DNA of 64,000 nucleotides, from positions 58,451,579-58,515,578 of the forward strand of contig CM055101.1 in NCBI GenBank assembly GCA_029204225.1, written 5' to 3'. Below the pieces are notes generated by a model. That model had not been told where the DNA came from. It was given only the letters and a program-made list of their open reading frames with translations, and ran no database searches. The stretch comes from Diphasiastrum complanatum (lineage: Eukaryota > Streptophyta > Lycopodiopsida > Lycopodiales > Lycopodiaceae). Shown one piece after another: positions 46,198 to 57,034 of this stretch. Every line of letters begins with the position of its first letter. Positions within the stretch are counted from its first letter, which is position 1. Both the position numbers and the translations under genes were made by a program.

Positions 46198-46732
46198 TGT
46201 CATGTACTTTTAGTACATCAGTGCTTTTCAAGACAATATAATATCCATTGTAAGCTTTGTAGGCCCAAAAGGAGCTATTAGCCTTAAGAACAAGGCGATT
46301 TTCTCTTTAGGCCCTCCAAAGTAATTAATAAGGATGATAGGCCAACAAGGGTCCAACATAGCCTAAATAGGACTTAACAAAGGCTAACTATCCCTCAAGA
46401 TGGTTAAGTTTAGTTAGGTGAGAGCATTGTCTATAACTAGGCAAGAGACATCATTTTGTGAATCTTTTGGCTCATTTGCAAGTGAGAGCTTCTAGCTTCC
46501 TTGTGAATGTGAGCCATAGGGATCTCCATTGCTAGGTCTCATGTGCCCTATCCACATGAATCAATGCTCATGTTCATATCTTGTACTCTTTCTTTCATTA
46601 CTAATGTGATTCTATGGTGATCTCCATGTTTCTAGCTTTCTATTGATATGCTATCATGATTGTCTTGTTCTCTTCTTGCTTCTAGCTTTACTTCATTGTA
46701 ATTGCTATTAGTTTGGGATTTGGCACATGGCA
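46198..46732 (+). repeat. 5' LTR of element A
   Basis: Starts with a TGTCATG terminal repeat and the palindrome ATGTACT-TTT-AGTACAT. Shared blocks with the 3' LTR include GTAGGCCCAAAAGGAGCTAT and CTCATGTGCCCTATCCACAT. Confidence 0.88.
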
Positions 46733-46737
46733 TTTCT

Positions 46738-46749
46738 TGGTATCAGAGC
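46738..46749 (+). other. Primer binding site (initiator-Met tRNA), element A
   Basis: TGGTATCAGAGC lies 5 bp past the LTR end and is complementary to the 3' end of plant initiator methionine tRNA. Confidence 0.88.
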
Positions 46750-48589
46750 ATAGATCCATAATTCATGATGATTCTATGTGAATTTCATTAGATTTGATGA
46801 GTTTATTGTTTTTGTAGCTTTCTTTTTGCTAATTTTTAAATATGAATTTTTTAGTTCTGTTCAGACAATTTTTTAGCATTCAATTTCATTTTTTATTATT
46901 AATTTGATTCAATAGTTTTGTAGAGGTTTGTTTTAGCTTTAACTTTCACCAATTTGCAAGGCATTTGGATTAGAGATGCAAAAGTAATTGCACTTTTTCC
47001 AAAAGCTGTCAAAATAGGTGACTAGAATTTTTTTTTCACTTTGTTTGAATTTTTTGGATCTAATTTGAGTCTTTATTTCAAGTTTCTTTCCATAGGATTT
47101 TAGAGCATTGTTTTAGCTTTGATCTGATCTACATGGCAGGTCATTTGGATTAGTATCCAAAAAGTTATGACAAATCTTGATTTGTAGCTCTAGTTTTGCT
47201 AGTTTTTCTTTCTTCAAAATTTTCAGCCCTGTTCTGTTAATTTGACCTATCAAATCACATTCAATCATTGATTTGATATTATAGGCTGATAGATCTATTG
47301 TTAGCTTTTTAGAGGTACTGAGTTTGTTTGATTTGGATCAATATTGAGAAAGTTATGATCAAATTAGTGGAGATGGGTTAGAATTGCCAAAATTTTGATT
47401 TTTTGTGGATTTTTTCCAAGTGAGAGAGAAGCACTTCAACTTGTCATTTCTGAGGTTTTTCTTCTTTGTTAATTTTTTTCAGTTTTTTCATCTTGAAGTT
47501 TCGTTAAATATATTTTTGAAAAAAAAACCTAACCCTACCTTTCAGCCCTAGCCTAGACTTGACCTAAACTTAACCTAACCTACCCTAAGCCTACCCTCTC
47601 TTCGTGATTACCTTCCCTCTTTCTCTATCGTTTCTGGTATTAGTTATTCAACAGGCGGAAGTTGATTTACGAAATCTGCTAAAGATTTCAGAAAAATTAC
47701 GAGGTTCTGTTTCATTTGTGCTAATGAGACTATCCACTGTTGGAAGAAACTTTGGACGTCTCCCGGACAGAACAACTACCACGGGTGGTTCACTCCCAGT
47801 CAAGCACATTAATCCTTTCCATATGATCAATGCTGAAGAGACTATTAAACCAAGACTGATGACCTGCATAAGCAGATGCCTGACATTCGTGCCACGCACT
47901 ACCGCCACTGCGTCTCCTATCATCCCCATGATAATACGATATCCTTTGCCTCTACAACACAAACTATCTCAAACTCAAGCGCACACAAGAAATCTGTTGC
48001 TGCCACCTCTCACTTTATTCTATTACTTTTAGTCTGATTCAACAGTGATTGCAGACAGAAAAAAAACCAGCCCCTGCTCAGCATTCGAACAATTCTGACC
48101 TTGCATCTACCGCCCGCTCGCTGATGAGCACCGATCGCTGTGCCTTCGCTGATCAGCGCTCGCTCGCCAGAATGATCAACCCCTCCAACAATCAGAGAAT
48201 TTAAGTGTCATAGAAAACGAGTACCCACGTTCTGTCAGAATCTTCATCAGATAGTCTGTGAGATCACGCCCAACAAGATCCAATTTCAGAATAGCATGCA
48301 TGACATTCATCATCAAATCTGTTTCCTTCACCTAATCCAGTCTTGATTTGAGTAAGCAGATGATCATCACTAGAAAGACGAATATCATGGCGTGTAAACT
48401 GATTCCTATTGAGTCGTCCCTCTCTCAGACTATTAGAGAAATTGAGAGAGAAGTTTTCTTTCACTTCCTCCGCAACACGACCATTGCAATCGAGTGAAGA
48501 CAACAATTCCATTTTCCTTTACACCCGGCTCGGTCGAGACCTCACGCGTTTCCTCTTCAGTTGAGAGTTCATGCATCCTTCGGTCGAGA

Positions 48590-48835
48590 TCTCTCTCTCT
48601 ACCTGCTTCGGTTACCTTTCCTCTCTCTCTACTCGTGACTTCGGTTACCTCCTTTCTCTCTCTACCTGCTTCGGTTACATTCTTTCTCTCTCTACCTGCT
48701 TCGATTACCTTCTCTCTCTACTTGCATCGTCGGTTACCTCCTTTCTCTCTCTACTTGCTTCGGTTACCTCCCTCTCTCTCTCTACCCATCTCTCATTCGG
48801 TCGACTTCCTTCTCTCTCTACCTATTCTTTACTTG
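48590..48835. repeat. CT-rich minisatellite with CGGTTACC
   Basis: About seven imperfect units of 26-38 bp, CTCTCTCTACCTGCTTCGGT followed by TACC. A reverse-complement counterpart (GAGAGAGAGGAGGTAGCCGAC type) is at 59640-59830 in element B. Confidence 0.8.
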
Positions 48836-49752
48836 GAGAAAAAATTTCAGTTTTCTTAAATTTTTTAACGGTTGCCCACAATCCTTCACGAGCACCCAAA
48901 TGCACCATACAGCCGTTAAAAAAAATTTATCGTAAAACTTCTTAATTTTCTACGGTCCCTGCAATTTCTCCCGAGCACCAAAACAATTCATGGATCTCAA
49001 AGTTTATACAATCCAGTTTGTATAAATTTTAAAACCCCCTTTTCTAAGTTGAATGCTCGTTTTTCCTTCTCATTCTTTGAGCGCCCATAACTTCCTTGTT
49101 TGAGCTCAGATCCCAGTGCTGTAAAAACGAAAAGTGATTAGAAAGATGAGCCTGACACTGCTAAGTTATAAAACTATGTTATTATTACTTTTCAATTTTT
49201 TTTCAAGACTCCTTTTTCTTGAGTCAGTTTTTTTTGTGTTTCCATTAGTAATTTTGAAATCTTCATATCTTTTTCGTTTGAGTTCGGAATTCGACATTGT
49301 AAAAAAGCAAAATTGTTCGTAGTGACAAATTGAACACAACTACTACTTCATTTTAATTTGTTACACTTTCCATTCACAGCCACTTTATTTTTCGAGGACT
49401 TAGAATTTTTAAGTGGGTGGAGAAGAGCAATTTTACCAGCTGTAAAATACCATTTTGAATTAATTTCAGACGATGAATTCATAATCCACAAGTCTTCAGT
49501 AGTCACTAATGATGGACCGTTATAGTCAAAACATTCAAATTCCATCTATTGATGAAATACAATCTGAAATCGCACGTTAAGGAAACAAGGACTACAGTCT
49601 AAAGCTAGCAAAATGGATTCAATTGGACAGCTTTGGATCTGTAACAAGACAATAAATTAGTTTTTGGATGACACATCCTTAGTCATGACTACTTAACCAA
49701 GGCGATCAAGTTGATCAAACAAGCGTCTTCATTTTTTAGGACAAAAATGTTT

Positions 49753-49764
49753 AAGTAGGGGGAG
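49753..49764 (+). other. Polypurine tract, element A
   Basis: AAGTAGGGGGAG directly precedes the 3' LTR start at 49765. The equivalent in element B reads CTCCTACTT region at 56747-56758 on the plus strand. Confidence 0.85.
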
Positions 49765-50291
49765 TGTCATGTACTTTTAGTACATCATGCTTTTCAAGGC
49801 AATAAAATATCCATTGTAAGCTTTGTAGGCCCAAAAGGAGCTATTAGCCTTAAGAACAAGGCAGTTCTCTCTTTAGGCCCTCCAAAGTAATTAATAAGGA
49901 TAATAGGCCAACAAGGGCCCAATGTAGCCTAAATAGTACTTAACAAGGGCTAACTATCCCTCAAGATAGTTAAGTTTAGTTAAGTAAGAGCATTGTCTAT
50001 AACTAAACAAGAGACATCATTTTGTGAATCTTTTTGGCTCATTTGCAAGTGAGAGCTTCTAGCTTCCTTGTGAATGTGAGCCATAGGGATCTCCATTGCT
50101 AGGTCTCATGTGCCCTATCCACATGAATCAATGCTCATGTTCATATCTTGTACACTTTCTTTCATTACTAATGTGATTCTATGGTGATCTCTAGCTTTCT
50201 ATTGATATGCTATCATGATTGTCTTGTTCTCTTCTTGCTTCTAGATTTACTTCATTGTAATTGCTATTAGTTTGGGATTTGGCACATGACA
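49765..50291 (+). repeat. 3' LTR of element A
   Basis: 527 bp, close to the 5' LTR apart from small indels (for example the missing CATGTTT near 50192), so it is not a very recent insertion. Confidence 0.88.
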
Positions 50292-50304
50292 TTTCTTGGT
50301 ATCA

Positions 50305-52352
50305 ACTACTCTCCCTCCTCTAACAACTCTGTTGTGCCATGCATCCTTCTGTGCTGTCGCTGCCTGGTACATCGTCTTGGTGCATTTAAGGACATAGAAA
50401 TCCTCTCCTCTCTCTCCTGCTTTGATCGCAAAATTGTCCCCAGTGGACAACATCACACAAACTATCAGGGTTTCCCTCATACATGGGCAGGTTGGTGTTA
50501 TTATGCATTGGCATGGATCCATAAGCACCATCATTATCTCCAGCATCATCGTCTTCATCGCTGGTAGCTACCTTTGACTCTGGCAATGGTTGGATAAACA
50601 AATATTTTCACTCTTCCATGTGTTGTTTGTTCCTGCATCTTCTCCATTGCCCTGTAATACATGAATAACAAAAACATAACAATGTGCAACATTGTAGTGA
50701 GCATGGACTATCCTGGGAATATCCGTCAACACAATGGAACGAGCATGAGCTTGTGATGTGCTGACAATCCCATTTCACATCATATTGCACCTCATCCTTA
50801 CTGACCAGCCAGAAAACCCTTCTTGTACTGCAGTTGTGACCTTCTCTTTTTTGGCCTAAAGCTTTCTTTCAAATATGCGACCACATCTGGTACACATTTC
50901 AAGGGCCAGCCATCTAGTTTCAACTCCTCATGAGTAAGAGTTCTCTTGATGACTGCACCCGCTCCGTTGTGCTCGCCTTTTCCATGGCCTGAGGCAGAAA
51001 AATTATGCATCATTTGCAGACCGGTCAAGTGATAATATCTGGCCAAAAAACGAACAAATTGTTAGATTTTTATTTTTATGTTGGCTGCGATAAACAATGC
51101 TTGCAAACAATATCCATAGTTTTGAGCCTGGTGTCCTATCTACTACCAATTTGGTACTATTTTGGTCTCCCGTATAGCCCTAGTTTGATACTATATCTAT
51201 TAGGAAAGTAGTACCAAAATTGGTACTCCAGAACAGTGTAGTTTGGTACTACGAGATGGACTATGTTGTTAAAGTCTTGTAGTTCAGTACCACTTTTGTT
51301 ATTATTTGAAGTAACAAACCTGAAAACAACAGAGTAATAATAATAGATAGTGAGAACTCCCAACAAATATACCTGGCCATGAAGAAGAAAGGCCTCCAAG
51401 CTTTGAATTGGGACGCCACACCATCTGACCACACCCAATGACACCTCAGATTATACTCGTTTTCTTTTAACCAATTGTCATGTAGTAGTAGACAATGTTG
51501 TACGAATAAGATGTCATGGAGCTTATCGTCTGATATGTAAAAACGAAGAGTCTTTCCAGCTGCACCTGCAGAGTTTCTGACATACGTTATGTGCACAAAT
51601 ATCGTGACCTGATTAGACCACGAGTGCATGGACTGTATCTCGTTATGCATCTTGAACAAATAATTCTCCGCAAAGTCAATGATTGAAACAATAACATCTG
51701 AAGGAAATATCAGCAAACAATCTTTCAATTGTTGTGACTGTCACCAAAACACAAAGTTATGCTTGATGAAGTTTTTCAGATGTGTTGAAACCAGGTCAAC
51801 AAAAGCGTTGCTCCGCATTCTTTGCACTACCAAATCCTTTTTCTTCTTGATAGAACCTCCCTCATCAACAAACCCTGACGCAACGTCTGTAAAGATTTTC
51901 ACAGACAACTCCCTTCTGTCCATTGATGTCTCAGAGGAACATAATGGCAACGTACAAATGTCGCATTTATTGCAGTCCCCAAACAAGCATTTTTTTGCAT
52001 GGTATTCTGAATTAGGAGGCTTTGCACATAAAAGCGATTCCCACATATTGATGATGCTGGGGCAAACAGATTGGTTTGCTTTGCAAATATCCGATTCCTG
52101 AATTTTGCAGCAGATGGAACATGTGCAAGTATGATCCTTTGCATGATGACCAAATTTGTTTTGTCTCATATGATTAAATGCCTCCTTAAAATATATCATT
52201 TGCATATGGTACACACAGCAACAGGTGTACTGCTCTTTCAGTTTCCAGACAAAATAAGGCTTCAACGCCTCAAAGCATCTTAGCGATATCAACACTTTTG
52301 GGTGAGCCCTTCTGAATCTTTGGAACAGCTCGACCTGTGGCCTAAAAACCAT
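50305..52352 (-). pseudogene. Transposase-like protein gene (main part)
   Basis: Minus-strand gene. Exon 1 (52352-51373) is one open frame except a single TGA at 51743-51741. It contains a Cys-rich block (CTCSICCKIQESDICKANQS and GDCNKCDICTLPLC), probably zinc-binding, and then HWVWSDGVASQFKAWRPFFF with a conserved SDG aspartate. A 334-bp intron (51372-51039, with GGTACT motifs) is followed by exon 2 starting YYHLTGLQMMHNFSASGHGK and GEHNGAGAVIKR. Splicing joins FFFMAR to YYHLTG in frame. Downstream parts (CFCYSCITGQWRRCRN near 50650, GEDFYVLKCTKTMY near 50390) are in shifted frames. I know the SDGxxSQFK ... SHGKGxxDGxGxxxKR pattern from transposon-encoded proteins of plants and animals, and I infer a DDE-type transposase, not proven. 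The C-terminus lies beyond LTR element A. Confidence 0.6.
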
Positions 52353-52711
52353 ACAACTTACTAAAAGAACTTAATAATATGCCTAAAAATTACCACGTAA
52401 GTTGATCCAAGCTGACTTGAACATTGAACCAAACATAATCTGTGTGTAAAATTCATAGCAATATGAATCAAACAAGAGAAAATGAGAAAAAAGAAAGCAT
52501 GAAGAATGTTAGTCGAAATTCCCGAACCATATGGTTGTATCCTATTCTAGAATGTCACCACAATGCTCCCTCCCATCAGCATGGCCTTCCTTGTGGATGT
52601 TTCAAGTCCAACAAAGAACCATTTATGACACCATGCCTTCAACATGGAAAAAACAAGGGCTACACCCCTTCCTAGAATTGGGAACGTTGACTATCTTTAA
52701 CTCTATCAAAA

Positions 52712-52755
<44 letters not shown>

Positions 52756-52844
52756 CCTCACTCTCGCTCTCCCTAACAAAATCTGCTGAAACCACGTCAT
52801 AAATTATAATTATATTTTAGGATACACTGAGAAACACACTGGTT
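52353..52844. other. Upstream flank of the transposase-like gene
   Basis: Contains the inverted repeat copy at 52490-52715 and a (CT)n-(TA)n tract at about 52710-52756. A TTTTTAG lies at the beginning of the first recognised exon, so a further upstream exon is possible. Confidence 0.4.
52490..52715 (-). repeat. About 225-bp repeat, copy 2 (inverted partner of 43480-43708)
   Basis: On the plus strand it reads ACCATATGGTTGTATCC through AAGAACCATTTATGACACCA to CCTAGAATTGGGAACGTTGA. Same length as and very similar to the partner in reverse complement. Confidence 0.85.
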
Positions 52845-54760
52845 CAACTCAATACAGTGTTGGTTCACTCAAAACTTCTTAAAGATTCCTTTTGCATTAA
52901 AGTCATTGTTAACATCTTTAAAGTGGAAAAGTATTTTCATTACCGATGATCTATATTCAAAAAGTCTTTTCGTGTTACACGACATAAGTGATTTCAAACC
53001 CCCTCACTGCACATCGAAGAGCTGTTTAAAAGCTTTTTATAGCAACAAAGTACCAGAGCGGTAGAAAGTACATTTTTGGTACTCTAAAGTTTCAAGAACA
53101 CGTAAACATTATAAAAATAGTACATATTTTGTGAAATTGGTAGTACCTAGAGCTTAGATTCCACTAATTGGTAAACAACACTAAACTAGTACCAAAAAGA
53201 CCACAAAAGATTGTATGCGAGCTACGAACACAAATAAATATAGAGAAATGTGGTCATGAGAAGTCTAAATAGTACCTATTTGGTTGATTTTAAAATAAAA
53301 CATAGAGACTTAGTATAAAAGACCTAATTTGGTAGTCAGTAGGATCGGAATTGGTTTACGATAAGTTCTTGTAGTATGAATCTTTCATATTAAAGTGTTT
53401 CACCAACACAAAAATAGTAACCAAACCGTACAAAATATGTAAAATTAGTACCCGACACTAGTGTAGCTCAATATAGTGTTGGGTCACTCCAAACTTCTTA
53501 AAGATTCCTTCTGCATTAAAGCCATTGTTAACATCTTCAAAGTGAACTTGAGGAGGATTCTCATTACCACTGATCTATATTCAAGAAGTCTTATCGTTTT
53601 ACAGGTAGAAAGTACCTGCAGGTAGTACCAAAGCATCATATACTAGTAGTACCAAAGTATCAATCACTGGTAGTACCAGAGGTTTTAGAAAGTACCATCA
53701 GGTAGTACCAAAGTACCAAAGCATCTTATAGTACCAAAGTACCACACAAGCAGAAAGTTAAAGTACCTTAATTGGTAGTCTGGAGGATACAAATTTAACA
53801 TGATAGGTTCCATTAGTACCAATCTTTGGTACTCAAAAGTTTCAGAAACAAGCAAATATTATAAAAATAGTACAAATTTTGTAATTCCACCAATTGGTAA
53901 ACAACACTAAAATAGTACCAAAAAGAAAACAAAGGATTGTATGCGAGCTACCAACCCAAATAAATATAAAGAGAAAAGTACCTAATTTAATAGTTTTATG
54001 CGTAAAACATGGTCACGAGAAGTCTAAATAGTACCTATTTGGTAGATGTTAAAAATAAAACTTAGAGACTTAGTATAAAAAGCCTAATTTGTTATAGTAC
54101 CAAAACAATACAAAATATGTAAAATTAGTACCCGACACTGGTGCAGCTCAATACAGTGTTGGTTCACTCAAAATTTCTTAAAGATTCCTTCTGCATTAAA
54201 GTCATTGTTAACATCTTCAAAGTGAACTTGAGGAGGATTCTCATTACCACTGATCTATATTCAAGAAGTCTTATCGTGTTAAAAGTTTCAGAAACAAGCA
54301 AACATTACAAAAATAGTACAAATTTTGTAAAATTGGTAGTAACTAAAGCTTGGATTCCACCAATTTGTAAACAACACTAAAATAGTACCAAAAAGACCAC
54401 AAAGGATTGTATGCGAGGTGCGAACACAAATAAATATAAATATAAAGTATCTAATTTATTAGTTTTATGTGTAAACCATGGTCACAAGAAGTCTAAATAG
54501 TACCTATTTGGTATATTTTAAAATAAATATGAGACACTTACAATAAAAGAACCTAACTAGGTAGTCAGGAGTATCAAAATTGGTACATGATAAGTTATTG
54601 TAATACCATTATGTGTATTCAAGAGTTTTACCAGCAAAAAAAATAGTACCAAAATAGTACAAAATTTGTAAAATTAGTAGTCGACTACTGGAATAATACT
54701 AGCAATTGGTCTAACAAGACTAGAGCAGTACCAAAAAGATCGAATCGGGACGTGTGCAAA
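52845..54760. repeat. Three tandem units of 0.62-0.68 kb rich in AGTACCAAA
   Basis: The landmark TTCTTAAAGATTCCTT(C/T)TGC recurs at about 52875, 53496 and 54176, followed each time by CATTGTTAACATCTT and CTGATCTATATTCAA-type text. Between landmarks are many GTACCAAA / TTGGTACT motifs, the same motif that fills the introns at 40-43 kb. A 79-codon frame in the third unit (54141-54380) is not considered a gene. Confidence 0.8.
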
Positions 54761-55237
54761 CTGCAAATACGACGAATTCTAAAAAAAATAGAACCAAATG
54801 CTGTAGATTCTAAAATAAAAATGGTACACACTATAGATCTCAGTAGACCAATTTGGATGATTTTAGAATGAAAATGAGACACGAGGTATTAAAGCACTTA
54901 TTTTGGTACTTTGTATTATCAAAATTGTTTCACAATAAGTTCCAATATACCAACACAAACATTCAATGCCCAAAAGTTCCTTGAAATATTAAAAAGCACC
55001 AAACAACTAATGGCTAGTATATCGAAAACATTCAAAAACTAATTATATTGGAAAGCAAAGGTTCTTGATTTTAGGACTTCTCCAAGAGGGCAATCAATGT
55101 CAGAAGTCTTGGTTCAGCATGTCTATATGCATTCAAAATTGTATCTACAAAATTTCAATATTCATGATCGTAAAAAATGTAACTGTAAGTTCAAATTTTT
55201 TTTGGGATCTATATTATAACATTCATGCTTTTGAAAC
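54761..55237. other. AT-rich spacer
   Basis: A few more AGTACCAAA motifs occur to about 54920. Nothing else recognised. Confidence 0.4.
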
Positions 55238-55282
55238 TTGTTGAAATCATATCAATTATCATATATGTATTGCATTCTTGCA

Positions 55283-55699
55283 GATTTATATCCATCCAGC
55301 ATAAGCGAATGGGAGCCAGCACAATCCTTAGCAGGTATATTGGATGTGATTCATTCGGATATTGGAAAATTACAATACAGAGGAAGAACTTCTAAGGAGC
55401 TTGCAGATTGTGGTATATTTTTCTCTGAGTCCAAGTACATTCCTGAAGATATACCACTGCCACATTTTGGAAGTGATGAATGGCTTGCACTTGATAGTAT
55501 GGTGTCAGAATCTTTTAGATGCAAATTACTATTAGATTTGAAAAACTCAATGAAAGAAAGCACTGGATCAAAAGTAAATAGATTAAGTTGGTTCCTATCC
55601 TTATATGTATTGGTAGATTTTTTTTCAGATGCAAATATTTGTAGAACGCCAACATTATTTGTTTGTAAGATGTGCCAGATGAGACTCATTCAGATCTGA
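55283..55699 (+). CDS. Unrecognised open frame, possible exon
   Basis: An open plus-strand frame. TTGCAG just before 55283 could be an acceptor, giving DLYPSSISEWEPAQSLAGIL as the first residues. It contains GKLQYRGRTSKELADCGIFF, DIPLPHFGSDEWLALDSMVS and a Cys pair (CKMCQM) near the end. Composition looks coding. A possible donor GTAAAT near 55571 could end it earlier. No family recognised. It sits between the GTAC-rich repeats and LTR element B and could be an exon of either transposon or a host gene fragment. Confidence 0.35.
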   Translation, partial: DLYPSSISEWEPAQSLAGILDVIHSDIGKLQYRGRTSKELADCGIFFSESKYIPEDIPLPHFGSDEWLALDSMVSESFRCKLLLDLKNSMKESTGSKVNRLSWFLSLYVLVDFFSDANICRTPTLFVCKMCQMRLIQI

Positions 55700-55959
55700 T
55701 GGATGTGGGCTTGGGTATTTACAAATTGCCCAACCTAATTTAAAATCTGAACATCTTCTAGCTTAGACGGCCCAACATCATCAATAGTCTTTAGTCCAGT
55801 AGTTGACCTGGCCAATAGACTAAGAATGATCTCTCGTCAAAATCTGTACACTTCGCCAGCAGTATAATCACCTAGGGCAAACTACAATAAACAATGTATT
55901 AGATGAATATTAATAACAAACAATAGTTTACATGAAGATAAAATAGAATGGGCTAGCTC
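55700..55959. other. Short spacer, nothing recognised
   Basis: No feature I can support. Confidence 0.3.
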
Positions 55960-56210
55960 AAAGGAATCACATTAGCAATGAAAAGAAGAGTACAAAGCAA
56001 TGTAAATGAGCATGGATTCATGTAGATAGGGCACATGAGACCTAGCAATGGAGATCCCTATGGCTCACATTCACAAGGAAGCTAAAAGCTCTCACTTGCA
56101 AATGAGCCAAAAGATTCACAAATTGATGTCTCTTGCCTAGTTATAGACAATGCTCTTACTTAACTTAACTTAACTATCTTGAGGGATAGTTAGCACTTGT
56201 TAAGTATTTA

Positions 56211-56584
56211 TTAGAGGGGTTCTAAGTTCAAAAAAGATCCTTTGTAAAGATTCTTTTTATATTTTTTCTCAAATTTTTCTTACACATGGACCAATCAAAA
56301 CACTCAAATTTGAAATCTACGTAACGTAACTTTTTGAGTCCACATTTTGATTTCTTACTAAAAATGTCATAACTTTTTAGTGATAAGTCCAAATTTAGCA
56401 AAGTTTGGTGCATTGGAGAGCGCTCAACAAGGGCTTTCTAATGATATGTTAGATGACATACTTCTGAGTTACAATAAAAAAGCTATAGCAAGTCAAAAGT
56501 ATTAGTGTTATAATATTCTAATAATAAAAAAGACATCTTGCACGAATTCTTAAAGGGTCTTTTTGAAACTCAAAACTCCTCTAA
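56211..56584. mobile_element. Foldback (MITE-like) insert in the LTR of element B
   Basis: A 374-bp segment absent from the LTRs of element A begins TTAGAGGGGTTCTAAGTTC and ends with ...GAAACTCAAAACTCCTCTAA, imperfect terminal inverted repeats of about 30 bp. The LTR sequence is interrupted after GTTAAGTATTTA. A clear target duplication was not identified, so the superfamily is open. Confidence 0.6.
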
Positions 56585-57034
56585 TGATTCAAACTACATT
56601 GGCCTATTATCCTTATTAGTTACTTTGGAGGGCTTAAAGAGGGAACTGTCTTGTTCTTAAGGCTAATAGCTCCTTTTGGGCCTACAAAGCTATCAATGGA
56701 TATTCTAATGCGTTGAAAAGCACTGATGTACTAAAAGTATATGACACGCCTCCTACTTAAACATTTTTGTCCTAAAAAATGAACACGCTTGTCTGATCAG
56801 CTTGATCGCCTTGGTTAAGTAGTCATGACTAAGGGTGTGTCGTTCAAAAAAGTAATAATTTATTGCCTCATTACAGATCCAAAGCTATCGAATTGAATCC
56901 ATTTTGCTAGCTTCAGACTGTATTCCTTGTTCCCATGGAGGAAAAATTGATGGTCGAAGAAGAGTTTGATGAAGCACCATATTGCTTATTGTAACCCAAA
57001 TCACAATATCCCCCTTTTGTCTACTTCTTCGACA

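Larger units (their letters stand above)
46198..50304 (+). mobile_element. Non-autonomous LTR retrotransposon, element A
   Basis: The 5' LTR is 46198-46732 and the 3' LTR 49765-50291, both opening TGTCATGTACTTTTAGTACA and closing near CATG(A/G)CA. The PBS TGGTATCAGAGC is at 46738-46749 and the PPT at 49753-49764. The internal region of 3.0 kb shows no gag-pol. It includes an unrecognised 142-codon open frame (47604-48032) and a CT-rich minisatellite (48590-48835). It interrupts the transposase-like gene. No clean 5-bp target duplication was found: the 3' end carries 13 extra bases (TTTCTTGGTATCA) identical to the bases after the 5' LTR, including part of the PBS. Element B at 56-59.9 kb is a longer relative in the other orientation. 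Confidence 0.85.

Noticed and set aside
47526-47600. CCTAACCC-like C/T/A-rich tract as degenerate telomere repeat
   Set aside because: Irregular CTAACC and CTAGCC words without a fixed 7-bp period; low-complexity leader sequence of element A.
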